NCBI RefSeq assembly: GCF_044987625.1
Contig: NZ_JBJDSB010000002.1
Location: 992,001 to 1,056,000, forward strand
DNA: 64,000 nt
Source: Desulfobaculum sp044987625
GTDB lineage: Bacteria; Desulfobacterota; Desulfovibrionia; Desulfovibrionales; Desulfovibrionaceae
Direction: 5' to 3'
In this document: positions 51,200-58,750 of the stretch, piece by piece
How positions within the stretch are numbered: the stretch's first letter is position 1
Layout of the letters: each line of letters begins with the position of its first letter
Translations under genes and position numbers: made by a program
The notes under the pieces: generated by a model
Databases searched by the model: none
Told to the model about the DNA's origin: nothing
What the model saw: the letters and a program-made list of their open reading frames with translations, nothing else

Positions 51200-51285
51200 G
51201 TCTGGTTCAACGCGGAACCACGGTAGAGGATTCAAATCATCCTCTATCTCCCCACGGCCTCCGGCATGTGCCGGGGGCCTTTTCT
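51200..51285 (+). ncRNA. OOP-like antisense small RNA candidate
   Basis: Three stem-loops follow in order: TGGTTC/GAACCA (51203-51220), AGAGGAT/ATCCTCT (51225-51245) and an 11-bp terminator stem (51256-51279) with TTTTCT. It runs opposite to the cro-like, cII-like and O-like genes, in the same place as lambda OOP. No strong promoter is recognised, so the 5' end is uncertain. Confidence 0.45.
51256..51285 (+). terminator. rightward intrinsic terminator opposite the early operon
   Basis: GGCCTCCGGCA, loop TG, TGCCGGGGGCC, then TTTTCT. The T-run exists only on the plus strand. No plus-strand protein gene ends here, so it must belong to a non-coding transcript. Confidence 0.7.
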
Positions 51286-51553
51286 ATCGCCGGGAGCGGG
51301 GCGGTTTCCCGTGTCCTGCCCCGCCCCGGCGGCGGTGCCCCCACGACGTCTGGCGCGAGCGCTTTGGCTCCAGCCAGGCCGTGATGACAAGACCTGCGCC
51401 GTCCGTGATGACGACAAGCCGCCCGTGGTCGTAGCGGAAGCGTCCACCCCGCTGTTCGTGCGGCGTGCCGTAGCAGACGGCGTTTTCTACCTGTTTGCGT
51501 GTGATGCCCCGCTCACTCATCCGCTTGCGGGCATGGGAGCAGGTGAAAAGCAT
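51284..51553 (-). CDS. DUF4258-like small protein
   Basis: 89 residues. The core reads TCSHARKRMSERGITRKQVENAV and YDHGRLVVITDGAGLVITAWL, the pattern of DUF4258 proteins, which share a RelE/BrnT-like fold. Members are often toxins or nucleic-acid-binding regulators, but the usual catalytic residues are not clear here. The C-terminus is basic (PKRSRQTSWGHRRRGG). It follows the CII-like gene by 17 bases. Confidence 0.6.
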   Translation of the reverse strand: MLFTCSHARKRMSERGITRKQVENAVCYGTPHEQRGGRFRYDHGRLVVITDGAGLVITAWLEPKRSRQTSWGHRRRGGAGHGKPPRSRR

Positions 51554-51570
51554 TGCCGAGCGTTCCCGCC

Positions 51571-52026
51571 CTACTCGTCCTCACCGGGGCGGGGACGGTA
51601 CATGGCGCGCTCGTGCATGGACTGTGTCTCTTCGATTTCACGAATGGCCTTGAGGGCGAGCTCGCGCGTTACTTCGACGGGAGCGCCATCCTGAATGGCC
51701 GTAGCGAACGCGGCATGAGCCAGATGGTCGTGAACCATCTCCTCATGAATGCTTGCCCCGTCGGGCATGGGGCAGTCTGCGGGAATGAATTTGAAGCCGT
51801 AGCGGACGCAAAAGGCTTTCAGGACGGGAGTGGGATCGAGCTGATCCATAAGAAGAAGGAACTGACGCATGTTCAGTTCCCGTTCATCGTAGGGGTTGAG
51901 TTTGGAATACAGCGAGCTGGCGGCGATGCCGACGGATTCGGCGAGTTCTTCCATGGTGTGGTCCTGTTGGCTGTGGACCATTTCATGGACGGCCTTAATC
52001 ACGGGACGTATGGAACGGTATCGCAT
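51571..52026 (-). CDS. CII-like phage regulator (CP76 family)
   Basis: 151 residues. The N-terminus is a helix-turn-helix (TMEELAESVGIAASSLYSKLNPYD) followed by a regulatory domain (MRQFLLLMDQLDPTPVLKAF) and helical tail (LALKAIREIEETQSMHERA), as in the phage CII/CP76 regulatory family. Such proteins activate or balance lysogeny genes. It is located two genes after the Cro-like gene, as cII is in lambda. Confidence 0.75.
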   Translation of the reverse strand: MRYRSIRPVIKAVHEMVHSQQDHTMEELAESVGIAASSLYSKLNPYDERELNMRQFLLLMDQLDPTPVLKAFCVRYGFKFIPADCPMPDGASIHEEMVHDHLAHAAFATAIQDGAPVEVTRELALKAIREIEETQSMHERAMYRPRPGEDE

Positions 52027-52121
52027 GGGAAACCCTCCGAGAGGTTATCCTTGTTCAATGCCGACTCATTGCTAAACTCATATCCTGAAAAATATTCTAT
52101 CGAGCTCTCCGTTCTGTTAGT

Positions 52122-52149
52122 GTGAAAAGGTTATCCCTAACCTTTCACC
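52122..52149. promoter_or_regulatory. inverted repeat before the GIY-YIG gene
   Basis: GTGAAAAGGTTA and TAACCTTTCAC flank TCCC (one bulged A). A second AGGTTATCC copy lies near 52040 at the other side of the divergent promoter region, so the pair may be operator sites for a phage regulator such as the CII-like protein. Confidence 0.4.
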
Positions 52150-52161
52150 AAGGAGCGGAAG

Positions 52162-52521
52162 ATGCTTTTATTCAGGGAGTATATTTTCCAACCGGAGTTT
52201 GCCGACCCGCCGCCCTACGCATTCAGTGTTTTCAGTCCAGAATCAGAGTTCCCAAAGATAAATGGGGTGTACATCTTCGGTGAATTGATGGATTTGCCAA
52301 GCCGCCCCAATTTCATTGAGCCTCTTTATGTTGGCGAAACAGAGGACTTTTCCCGACGCTGGCAAGAGCACCTCAATTCTCCGAAAGGCAAGTGGCCCTG
52401 CGCAAAGCAGTATGGGGGAAACTGCGTTTGCCTCCTTGAGGTAGACCCAAACCATGATCGCCTGGGGATTCAAAACCTCTTCATCGAAGTCCTCGACCCG
52501 CCATGCAATGAGAGGAGATAA
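52162..52521 (+). CDS. GIY-YIG domain protein
   Basis: 119 residues. The start has AAGGAG 6 bases upstream. The domain shows INGVYIFGE (GIY), LYVGETEDFSRRWQEHL (YVG with the catalytic arginine region) and a C-terminal FIEVLDPPCNE with the conserved glutamate/asparagine. GIY-YIG proteins are small nucleases; the phage ones act as homing or repair nucleases. It lies inside the switch region between the CII-like and Cro-like genes on the opposite strand to both, which suggests late insertion. Confidence 0.7.
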   Translation: MLLFREYIFQPEFADPPPYAFSVFSPESEFPKINGVYIFGELMDLPSRPNFIEPLYVGETEDFSRRWQEHLNSPKGKWPCAKQYGGNCVCLLEVDPNHDRLGIQNLFIEVLDPPCNERR

Positions 52522-52534
52522 GGCTCCACTTTCA

Positions 52535-52735
52535 TTACGGGGCATCGAACACATCCGGGCGCAACTCATGGGCCGGAATTCCAATTCCTTTTTCATATTT
52601 CTTGGCTGCTACCGGGCTAACCCTGCGTACACCTTGACAATGACGCCAAACTGATGGAGCCCGAAGCCCTACCAACTGCGCCATGGCTTCATAGGTCAAA
52701 GAATTCACCCGTCGGAAACGTTCAAGTGCGTTCAT
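52535..52735 (-). CDS. Cro-like HTH repressor
   Basis: 66 residues from the ATG at 52735 (a TTG at 52741 is in frame). It reads LTYEAMAQLVGLRAPSVWRH, a compact helix-turn-helix, then CQGVRRVSPVAAKKYEKGIG. Gene divergence from the CI-like repressor with an 81-bp control region, and the small size, fit Cro. It should repress the lysogenic promoter when the lytic cycle starts. Confidence 0.7.
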   Translation of the reverse strand: MNALERFRRVNSLTYEAMAQLVGLRAPSVWRHCQGVRRVSPVAAKKYEKGIGIPAHELRPDVFDAP

Positions 52736-52745
52736 GCGCAATAAA

Positions 52746-52759
52746 TTACCATCTGGAAA
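52746..52759. promoter_or_regulatory. candidate repressor operator between cro and cI
   Basis: TTACCATCTGGAAA matches TTACCAAGCGGCAA at 53537 in the form TTACCAnnnGGnAA, and TTACCAAG recurs at 53555. A half-site TGGAAA is repeated at about 52786. Confidence 0.45.
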
Positions 52760-52816
52760 TTACTTAATCAAGAAACACTTCCCCTTGGAAACTAAAAAGA
52801 GCATAAGTAGTAAGAT

Positions 52817-53473
52817 ATGAGATATTTCGCCGAATACTCCAACATTGTGGACCTCATCATTCACCGTATTGAAACCCTCAAACGCGAAGGGCAGAGCTAT
52901 GCGGCCACCGCCAAGCTTATTGGCGTAAAACCCCCAACCATCACCCGCTGGATGAAGGGAGACCGCTCCAAGCTTTCGCTGGATATATTCCTTAAATGCT
53001 TAGATGCCCTAGACTTGCACCCTCACGATTTATTTTCTGGCATGACCCCTAACCTTCAGGAATACGACTTTATTCCTAAGGTTGCCGCCAAGCTTGGCTG
53101 TGGCAGCGGCTCTCTCCAGGTCGAAAAAAATGTAAAAGGCCTTTACGCCTTTCGTTCAGACTTCCTTGATATGTGGGGGAGCCATAAGAACAAGCTGGTA
53201 ATGTTCGACGCGACAGGCGACAGCATGAGCCCAACAATCGAGGACGGGGACACAATTCTTGTCACCACCTCCGACGAGCTGAGCCCGCGCACAGGCGAAC
53301 TCTGGGCTGTGGGCATTGATGACGAGTTGCTTATCAAACGCATAGAACGCAAGCCCGGAGTCCTCATCTTCAAGTCTGACAACCCTTCATACAGCCCCAT
53401 TGAGATCCCCCTCAATGATCACACTAACATCAGGCTCATTGGCAAAGCCCTGTGGTTAGCCCGCACTCTCTAA
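52817..53473 (+). CDS. CI-like repressor, HTH plus S24 peptidase
   Basis: 218 residues. The N-terminal HTH (SYAATAKLIGVKPPTITRWMKGD) reads operators, and the C-terminal half is a LexA/CI S24 domain: FDATGDSMSPTIEDGD holds the catalytic serine and ELLIKRIERK the lysine. The self-cleavage site should lie in the linker near GSGSLQ or KGLYAF; I see no clear Ala-Gly. RecA-stimulated cleavage would induce the phage under DNA damage. Confidence 0.9.
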   Translation: MRYFAEYSNIVDLIIHRIETLKREGQSYAATAKLIGVKPPTITRWMKGDRSKLSLDIFLKCLDALDLHPHDLFSGMTPNLQEYDFIPKVAAKLGCGSGSLQVEKNVKGLYAFRSDFLDMWGSHKNKLVMFDATGDSMSPTIEDGDTILVTTSDELSPRTGELWAVGIDDELLIKRIERKPGVLIFKSDNPSYSPIEIPLNDHTNIRLIGKALWLARTL

Positions 53474-53524
53474 GCCTTTTTTCCCTTTTGTTAATTTTTT
53501 TATTTCCGGCGTGTAATATTTTTG

Positions 53525-53568
53525 TTGACCAATTTATTACCAAGCGGCAATATATTACCAAGAACAGC
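53525..53568 (+). promoter_or_regulatory. rightward early promoter with two operator-like sites
   Basis: TTGACC (53525-53530) and a weak -10 near 53548-53556 lie around TTACCAAGCGGCAA (53537-53550) and TTACCAAGAACAGC (53555-53568). The repressor gene ends about 50 bases upstream. This should drive the early genes from 53896. Confidence 0.45.
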
Positions 53569-53895
53569 ATGCAGACAAACAAGTCCGGCTGTTCCTGCCT
53601 GCACTCCCGAAGCACAGCGCGCCACGGCCGCTCAAGTAGGGAACCCGCAGGTGTCGGAAGCTGAAATCTTTTGCACAGCAGGGATGACGGCGACCACGAG
53701 AACCACACTCTCACCCCTCTTTGAACAGCCGGGGTTTGCGGAGAGAGAGCCGCCGAAGGAAAGCTGGCGTACCGCTCTGCCAAGGGGATTCCTTCACCCG
53801 CGAGCGCGCGCCGCTGGCGGTCACTCCTCACCGGGAAGGCACGGGCATGTCCTTCCCGGCTCCCCCCAAGCCCCGGCACGGCAACGGAGGCCGTC
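53569..53895 (+). other. long leader of the early operon
   Basis: 327 bases between the promoter and the first gene. Short open frames exist (31 codons from 53570) but none looks coding. The strand is GC-rich and may be structured; a leader of this length suits attenuation or antitermination, but I see no clear terminator. Confidence 0.35.
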
Positions 53896-54045
53896 ATGGA
53901 ATGGATTTATGACAGCAAGTCACACCTTCTGATGACGTTCGTGAAAACCCGCAACGGGCGCATCATGCAGATTGTCGCGCACAGTCTCAGCGAACTGCGC
54001 GCCCAGTATGCCGCCCTCATCCAAAGTAAAAGGATGACGGCATGA
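53896..54045 (+). CDS. 49-residue early phage protein
   Basis: MEWIYDSKSHLLMTFVKTRN starts the product, with GGAGG 6 bases upstream of the ATG. The rest (GRIMQIVAHSLSELRAQYAAL) is helical. It is the first gene of the early operon and overlaps the next by ATGA. Unknown function. Confidence 0.55.
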   Translation: MEWIYDSKSHLLMTFVKTRNGRIMQIVAHSLSELRAQYAALIQSKRMTA

Positions 54046-54215
54046 CCATGATCCGCACAGAAACACTCCAGCGCCGCAATGCGCGCTGGCGGGCCATCTT
54101 CGCCCTACTCGCCCTCATCTGGGATGCTCTGCAATTCTACCTCTGGGCTACGCTCCTCGTCCTCGCCCTTGGCCTGTTCTGGTTCATGGGAAACATCCTC
54201 ACCGGAGGTATGTGA
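54042..54215 (+). CDS. 57-residue membrane protein
   Basis: Hydrophobic from residue 18 to 53 (AIFALLALIWDALQFYLWAT, LLVLALGLFWFMGNIL), which makes two short or one long hairpin of membrane helices after a basic N-terminus. It overlaps both neighbours (ATGA, TGATG). Possibly a superinfection or host-membrane protein; this is a guess from type and early expression. Confidence 0.55.
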   Translation: MTMIRTETLQRRNARWRAIFALLALIWDALQFYLWATLLVLALGLFWFMGNILTGGM

Positions 54216-54457
54216 TGGAAAAGAAGCTCTGCCCCAAGTGCCTTGCCACGTCGCAATGCCGTCGGCTCAACCGGCACAACGGCATTCTGTTCTGCACCGC
54301 GCACGGATGCTACTGGTTCGGCTCGCACGACCAGTGGAAGGAAGCCATGCGCGAAACCGTCTACGCCGCTTGCCGCAGGTCCCACCTGCCTTGCCCGGAC
54401 TCTATGCGCCCCGCATGGGCACGCAGCACGCCCCACATCAAGGAGGTGCTGCAATGA
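54215..54457 (+). CDS. small zinc-ribbon-like protein
   Basis: 80 residues. Cysteines CPKC near the start and FCTAHGC 20 residues later can bind a zinc ion. The remainder is helical and basic. The ATG overlaps the stop of the membrane protein. Role unknown, perhaps a nucleic-acid binder. Confidence 0.6.
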   Translation: MEKKLCPKCLATSQCRRLNRHNGILFCTAHGCYWFGSHDQWKEAMRETVYAACRRSHLPCPDSMRPAWARSTPHIKEVLQ

Positions 54458-55428
54458 CCACAACATCCAACGCCCCGGCGCGCACCGGCAACCAGCACCC
54501 AGCCCGGCAACACAACGCCATCGAACTCTTCGCCATGAAGACCGAGGAGCTGCGCGGGCAGGTGGCGCTTATCCAGAACGTGATGCACAGCGTCATGAAG
54601 AACGGCGAGCACTTCGGCGTCATCAACGGATGCGGCAACAAGCCCATCCTGCTCAAGTCCGGCGCGGAAAAGCTGGCCATGACCTTCCGCCTCGCCCCCA
54701 CCTACGACATCGAGCGCACGGACCTGCCAAACGGCCACCGCGAATACCACATCGTCGCCACACTGCGCTCCATCGTGACGGAGGCGCTTATCGGGCAGGG
54801 CGTCGGCGCCTGCTCCACCACCGAGAGCAAGTACCGCTTCCGCACGCAGGACACCGGAAACCCCGTGCCCAAGGAATACTGGGACACGCGCGACCCGAAG
54901 ATTCTGGGCGGAAGCCAGTTCTCGCCGCGCAAGGTGCGCGTGAACGGCGGGCAGGAGTGGCGGATTTTCGAGCGCGTGGAGCACGACAACCCCGCCGACT
55001 ACTACAATACCTGCCTCAAGATGGCGAAGAAGCGCGCCCTTGTGGACGCCACACTCACCGCCACCGCCGCATCGGACATCTTCACGCAGGACTTGGAAGA
55101 CAACCCCGGTCTGTTCGGCGGCGACGAGAACGCCACGCCGACGTCCGGCCCGGAACCGCGCCAGCATCCGCAGGGCGCGGCAGGCGGCAACGGCCAGAAC
55201 GCCGCGGCATCCGACAAGCAGCTCAAGATGATTGAACGGTTGGTACTGGATCGTCTGGGATGGGACTACGCCACCACCGTCGCCGCGGCCAACGACCTCA
55301 ACGGCACGTCCGTGGAGCAACTGAGCGAGCTTTCAAAGCGGCAGGCGTCCAACGTCATTTCCGCACTGCAGGCCAATACCCTGACCGCTCCGAACGCCAC
55401 GGGCCAAATGGACGACGTCCCGTATTAG
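54454..55428 (+). CDS. annealase/recombination-like phage protein with SSB-like tip
   Basis: 324 residues from the ATG at 54454 with AGGAGG upstream; a longer upstream frame is ignored. The core (HSVMKNGEHFGVINGCGNKP, LKSGAEKLAMTFRLAPTYDI, KMAKKRALVDATLTATAASD) is a widespread phage family next to recombination genes. I place it near the RecT/ERF-type annealases by context only. The end reads GQMDDVPY, close to the SSB tip MDDVPF of the same phage, so it may use the same partner-binding rule. Confidence 0.6.
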   Translation: MTTTSNAPARTGNQHPARQHNAIELFAMKTEELRGQVALIQNVMHSVMKNGEHFGVINGCGNKPILLKSGAEKLAMTFRLAPTYDIERTDLPNGHREYHIVATLRSIVTEALIGQGVGACSTTESKYRFRTQDTGNPVPKEYWDTRDPKILGGSQFSPRKVRVNGGQEWRIFERVEHDNPADYYNTCLKMAKKRALVDATLTATAASDIFTQDLEDNPGLFGGDENATPTSGPEPRQHPQGAAGGNGQNAAASDKQLKMIERLVLDRLGWDYATTVAAANDLNGTSVEQLSELSKRQASNVISALQANTLTAPNATGQMDDVPY

Positions 55429-55438
55429 GAGGAATCCC

Positions 55439-55966
55439 ATGCTTAAGATTTTGGACACGGAGCAAGCAATCCATGACCTCTTTGACGCCGCAGAGGAACT
55501 GGCATCCCGGCCCGAGGACTTCACTGACGAGGACCGCGCTGAAATCTTCGACGCGTTGGAAGAACAGGCCACCCTGCTCGCCAAGGAAGAATCAAAGCAC
55601 GCAGACCGCTACGCATTCGTGATCCGCCACCGCCTCAACGAGGCCACCTTCCTGCGCGAGGAAGCACGGCGGCTCACCGACCGGGCCAAGGCCATTGAAA
55701 ACAACGTGGAGCGATTCAAGGCCGCCATCACAGCGGCGTTCAAGCGCTTCGGCGTCCAGAACGTGAAGGGCCAGAAGTACACCGTGTTTCTGCGCCGCTC
55801 CGAGGCCGTCGCCCTCGACGTCGCTCCGGCCGACCTGCCCGCGGCATTCCGCGACGAGGTTGTGGAATACAAGGCGCGCAAGGCCGACATCAAAGCGGCC
55901 ATCAAAAACGGCACTACCGTGCCGGGCGCGCACATCGAGGAGCGCCAAAGCCTGAACATCCGCTAG
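55439..55966 (+). CDS. Gp157-like phage protein
   Basis: 175 residues. The pattern of long N-terminal helices (LDTEQAIHDLFDAAEELASR, FVIRHRLNEATFLREEARRL) and a C-terminal beta part (GQKYTVFLRRSEAVALDVAP, VVEYKARKADIKAAIKNG) with PGAHIEERQSLNIR at the end is that of the siphovirus Gp157 family. Family members are known from phage-resistance studies in streptococci but have no proven mechanism. It follows the annealase-like gene closely, as in many phages. Confidence 0.85.
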   Translation: MLKILDTEQAIHDLFDAAEELASRPEDFTDEDRAEIFDALEEQATLLAKEESKHADRYAFVIRHRLNEATFLREEARRLTDRAKAIENNVERFKAAITAAFKRFGVQNVKGQKYTVFLRRSEAVALDVAPADLPAAFRDEVVEYKARKADIKAAIKNGTTVPGAHIEERQSLNIR

Positions 55967-56096
55967 CCCCTCCAGCCGTATCCTTTCGTGATGCGGATTC
56001 ATGCACACGGGGCATGACTGCACCATCTGCCCCACCACCTCTAACCCGCCCCGGTCCGGGCTCCCTCTCACCGGACCGGGGCCAGCGGAGGCCCAC

Positions 56097-56459
56097 ATGA
56101 GCACCATGACGCCTCACGACGTTGCCGACATCGTGGTCGGCGTGGTCAAGGCCCGGACGCTCTCCCGCTTTCTGGCCATCCACGGCGCGGCCCTGCCGAG
56201 CGACGTCAGCTCAACCCTTTGGGACATCGTGGACGCCCTGACTCCGGCGGAAACCGCGCTGGAGCGAGCCATATCCCTTCCCGGCGAACTGGCCGACTTC
56301 GACGCCCTGCGCGAAGCCGCAGACCGCATCGAAACGGACGAGCAGATGCAGGAGCTGGCCGAAGAACTGGAAAGCAACCCGCCCCGCGCCCTGCTCCGCG
56401 AACAGGCCGGATGCGAGGAACACCACCTGCGCAAGGAAGAGCCCACAGCATGCGCATAA
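56097..56459 (+). CDS. helical phage protein of unknown function
   Basis: 120 residues from the ATG at 56097 (GGAGG 5 bases upstream). The product is acidic and helical (DVADIVVGVVKARTLSRFLA, DALREAADRIETDEQMQELA). No motif is recognised. It overlaps the start of the next gene by 10 bases. Confidence 0.6.
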   Translation: MSTMTPHDVADIVVGVVKARTLSRFLAIHGAALPSDVSSTLWDIVDALTPAETALERAISLPGELADFDALREAADRIETDEQMQELAEELESNPPRALLREQAGCEEHHLRKEEPTACA

Positions 56460-56674
56460 CCACGGCACTCACCCCCTCTCCCCTACCGGGCGTGTTCCCC
56501 GACATACAGCGCGGGGAACGCGTCCGGATACGAACCGCTTCAGGCGACCACCGCAAAAGCTTCGCCCTCTCGTCCGTCACCTACGACAAGGACAACGGCC
56601 AATGGGGCGTGCATGTGGCGGGGGAAGGCTTTGTGCGGATGGGGGATTTGTTGGGGAAGATTGAGAAGCCGTAA
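56450..56674 (+). CDS. 74-residue beta-rich phage protein
   Basis: The frame starts within the end of the previous gene and reads GERVRIRTASGDHRKSFALS then GQWGVHVAGEGFVRMGDLLG. This alternation suggests a small SH3-like barrel. No family recognised. Confidence 0.5.
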   Translation: MRITTALTPSPLPGVFPDIQRGERVRIRTASGDHRKSFALSSVTYDKDNGQWGVHVAGEGFVRMGDLLGKIEKP

Positions 56675-56685
56675 GGAGAGCGAGC

Positions 56686-57051
56686 ATGACACTCCAATGC
56701 TCCTGCTACTGCGATGAGAGCCCGCAGTTTTATTGCGAGCGAACGGTCACGGCGCGCAAGGCGCACGTCTGCGAGGAATGCGGGGAACAGATTCAGCCCG
56801 ACGAAAGGTACATCACCGGTTCAGGCAAGTTCGACGGGGCATTCTTCACAAGAAAGGTCTGCCTGCAATGCGAACAACTCGGCCAGAACTTCGGCTGTTA
56901 CTGCCTCGGCGCGCTGTATGACGAGATTCTCGAATGGGGACTGGAAGCGGGCAGCGACCTGCCCCCGGAACTGTTCGACGGCCTAAGCGCAGCCGGCGCG
57001 GCAAAGCTGGAACGCCTCGTCCTCAACAAACTGGAGGCCACATGCTTCTGA
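56686..57051 (+). CDS. cysteine-rich phage protein
   Basis: 121 residues. Many cysteines (CSCYC, CEECG, CLQC, CYC) in a pattern like KAHVCEECGEQIQPDE suggest one or two zinc sites, a layout seen in phage proteins of the early region. The C-terminal third is helical. Function unknown. Confidence 0.65.
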   Translation: MTLQCSCYCDESPQFYCERTVTARKAHVCEECGEQIQPDERYITGSGKFDGAFFTRKVCLQCEQLGQNFGCYCLGALYDEILEWGLEAGSDLPPELFDGLSAAGAAKLERLVLNKLEATCF

Positions 57052-57326
57052 CGGAAGACCAAGCCAAAACCAAATGGTGCCCCTTCACCCGCTGCGCCGA
57101 AACCCGCGACGACGAATTGGAAGGCCCATTCAACCGCTACCACTCCGCCTCAGAACAAGCCCACATCACCGAGCAAGCCCTCTGCATCGGCCACAAATGC
57201 ATGGCCTGGCGCTGGACCCCATTCGCCCTCGACATGATCAACGCCGCCGACGATCCCAACACCGTACGCAAGGACGCCCGAGGCTACTGCGGACTGGCAG
57301 GATCACCGGTGCGGGGTGCGTGGTGA
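57042..57326 (+). CDS. small phage protein with CxxC-like pairs
   Basis: 94 residues from the ATG at 57042, overlapping the previous gene by 10 bases. It reads KTKWCPFTRCAETRDDE and ALCIGHKCMAWRWTP; both look like metal- or DNA-binding loops. The stop overlaps the GTG start of the methyltransferase (GTGA). Confidence 0.6.
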   Translation: MLLTEDQAKTKWCPFTRCAETRDDELEGPFNRYHSASEQAHITEQALCIGHKCMAWRWTPFALDMINAADDPNTVRKDARGYCGLAGSPVRGAW

Positions 57327-58750
57327 GATTTGGGTCAATTTGCTCGGGAATTGAAGCCGCTTCCATCGCATGGCAACCACTTGGGTGGAATTGCGCATTC
57401 GTGTCTGAAATCGATCCCTTCCCGTGCGCTATCCTCTGTCACCGCTTGGGAGCCACGAGGCCCCAAGCCATGCCTAACCCACTAATGGCCTCAACACCTC
57501 AAGAAGCCCGTCAACGAGAAGCTGCATGTCGGCAGATTAGGCAACTTCCTGTGTGGGGCGACCTCCCTAATCTTGGCGACGTGAATAAAATACAGGGTCG
57601 CACTTGGCGCGGAAAGATCGATGTGCTCGTTGGCGGAACTCCATGCCAAGCCTTTTCAATTGCAGGAAAGAGACAATCCCTTCAGGACGAACGCGGCAAT
57701 CTCTCATTGAAATTCGTGGAGCTCGCGCATGAAACAGATGTCCCTGTTGTCGTATGGGAGAATGTCCCAGGAGTCCTTTCAACGCGAGACAACGCTTTCG
57801 GCTGCTTCCTCGCTGCGCTGGTTGGAGCAAAGCGCCCCCTCGTATCAACTAAACGCGCAGGATGGCCTCGTGCAGGTCTGGTTGCCGGACCTAAGCGCAC
57901 ATGCGCATGGCGGGTCCTTGATGCGCAATATTTCGGAGTGGCCCAGCGTAGACGCCGTGTGTTCCTCGTTAGCTTCCGTACTCGTGACGGACTCAATCCC
58001 GGAGCGGTACTTTTTGAGCCCGAAAGCGTGCCAAGGGATTCTTCGCCGCGCTCGGGAAAGGAAGCGTCCACTGCCAAAACACTTAGAGCGCGCCCTAGCA
58101 ACAGTCATCGAGCCGACTCTGACAACTTTGTAACTCAACACGGACCACTTAAGAAATCAGTGCCCGGCCGCAACGGCGACTCTCCGTGCCCTATTCAAAG
58201 GCCGGACATCATCACCCACTATGTAGGAAATGCTGAAGGAGGAGCATTGGAGCTTCCTAGCCTTACGCGTTGCAATCTAGGCAAAGGTGTTCACAACCAG
58301 TCGCCTCTTCTCCTCGCATTTGAACACCATATGCAAGACAGCAGAGTCAAAAGTATCAAGACCGTTTTTCCGCAACTCAACGCCAAAGCGGGGACAGGCG
58401 GTGGCAATCTGCCTCTCGTGATGCACACACCAGTAACCTTCAAAATTCGATGTGGATGTGACGGCGGAGGGAAAGGATATTTAGAAAGCCGTAATCAAGC
58501 CATGACTATTGCAACAGGCACTGAGCAACATGTGTTTGAAAGCTCACGGGTTCGACGGTTATTGCCACTTGAATGCGAACGCCTTCAAGGCTTTCCTGAT
58601 GGCTTTACCGACATTCCATTCGGGAGACCTAGGGCCCAAGACCAGCGCTGCCCTGACGGGCCAAGATACAAGGCTCTAGGAAACAGCATTGCCATTCCCG
58701 TTCTCCAATGGATAGGAACCCGTATCAACAAGGTTTTGCAGGCAATCTAA
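57323..58750 (+). CDS. phage DNA (cytosine-5) methyltransferase
   Basis: 475 residues from GTG 57323. Motif I GSICSGIEAASIAW, motif IV GGTPCQAFS with the catalytic cysteine, motif VI VVWENVPGV, motif VIII AQRRRRVFLV, and C-terminal LECERLQGFPDGF and LGNSIAIPV are all present, so the enzyme should be active. It likely protects phage DNA. A second open frame at 57729-58133 overlaps the region between motifs VI and the target-recognition domain. GC is lower than in neighbouring phage genes. Confidence 0.88.
   Translation: MRFGSICSGIEAASIAWQPLGWNCAFVSEIDPFPCAILCHRLGATRPQAMPNPLMASTPQEARQREAACRQIRQLPVWGDLPNLGDVNKIQGRTWRGKIDVLVGGTPCQAFSIAGKRQSLQDERGNLSLKFVELAHETDVPVVVWENVPGVLSTRDNAFGCFLAALVGAKRPLVSTKRAGWPRAGLVAGPKRTCAWRVLDAQYFGVAQRRRRVFLVSFRTRDGLNPGAVLFEPESVPRDSSPRSGKEASTAKTLRARPSNSHRADSDNFVTQHGPLKKSVPGRNGDSPCPIQRPDIITHYVGNAEGGALELPSLTRCNLGKGVHNQSPLLLAFEHHMQDSRVKSIKTVFPQLNAKAGTGGGNLPLVMHTPVTFKIRCGCDGGGKGYLESRNQAMTIATGTEQHVFESSRVRRLLPLECERLQGFPDGFTDIPFGRPRAQDQRCPDGPRYKALGNSIAIPVLQWIGTRINKVLQAI
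57729..58133 (+). CDS. overlapping phage ORF inside the methyltransferase gene
   Basis: 134 codons in the +1-shifted frame: MKQMSLLSYGRMSQESFQRE at the start and YFLSPKACQGILRRARERKR near the end. The second motif is a recognisable signature of a phage family that is often found beside or inside cytosine methyltransferase genes. Both frames here keep family-like sequence, so dual coding is likely. Function unknown. Confidence 0.55.
   Translation: MKQMSLLSYGRMSQESFQRETTLSAASSLRWLEQSAPSYQLNAQDGLVQVWLPDLSAHAHGGSLMRNISEWPSVDAVCSSLASVLVTDSIPERYFLSPKACQGILRRARERKRPLPKHLERALATVIEPTLTTL

Noticed and set aside
51203..51255. tRNA-like T-arm (AGAGGATtcaaatcATCCTCT) suggesting a tRNA remnant
   Set aside because: The loop does not align with a proper TTC-starting T-loop and no acceptor or anticodon arm can be formed; a small RNA with a terminator explains it better.
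54361..55320. 319-codon minus-strand frame opposite the annealase-like gene
   Set aside because: It is the mirror of a well-supported gene and has no motif or ribosome site.
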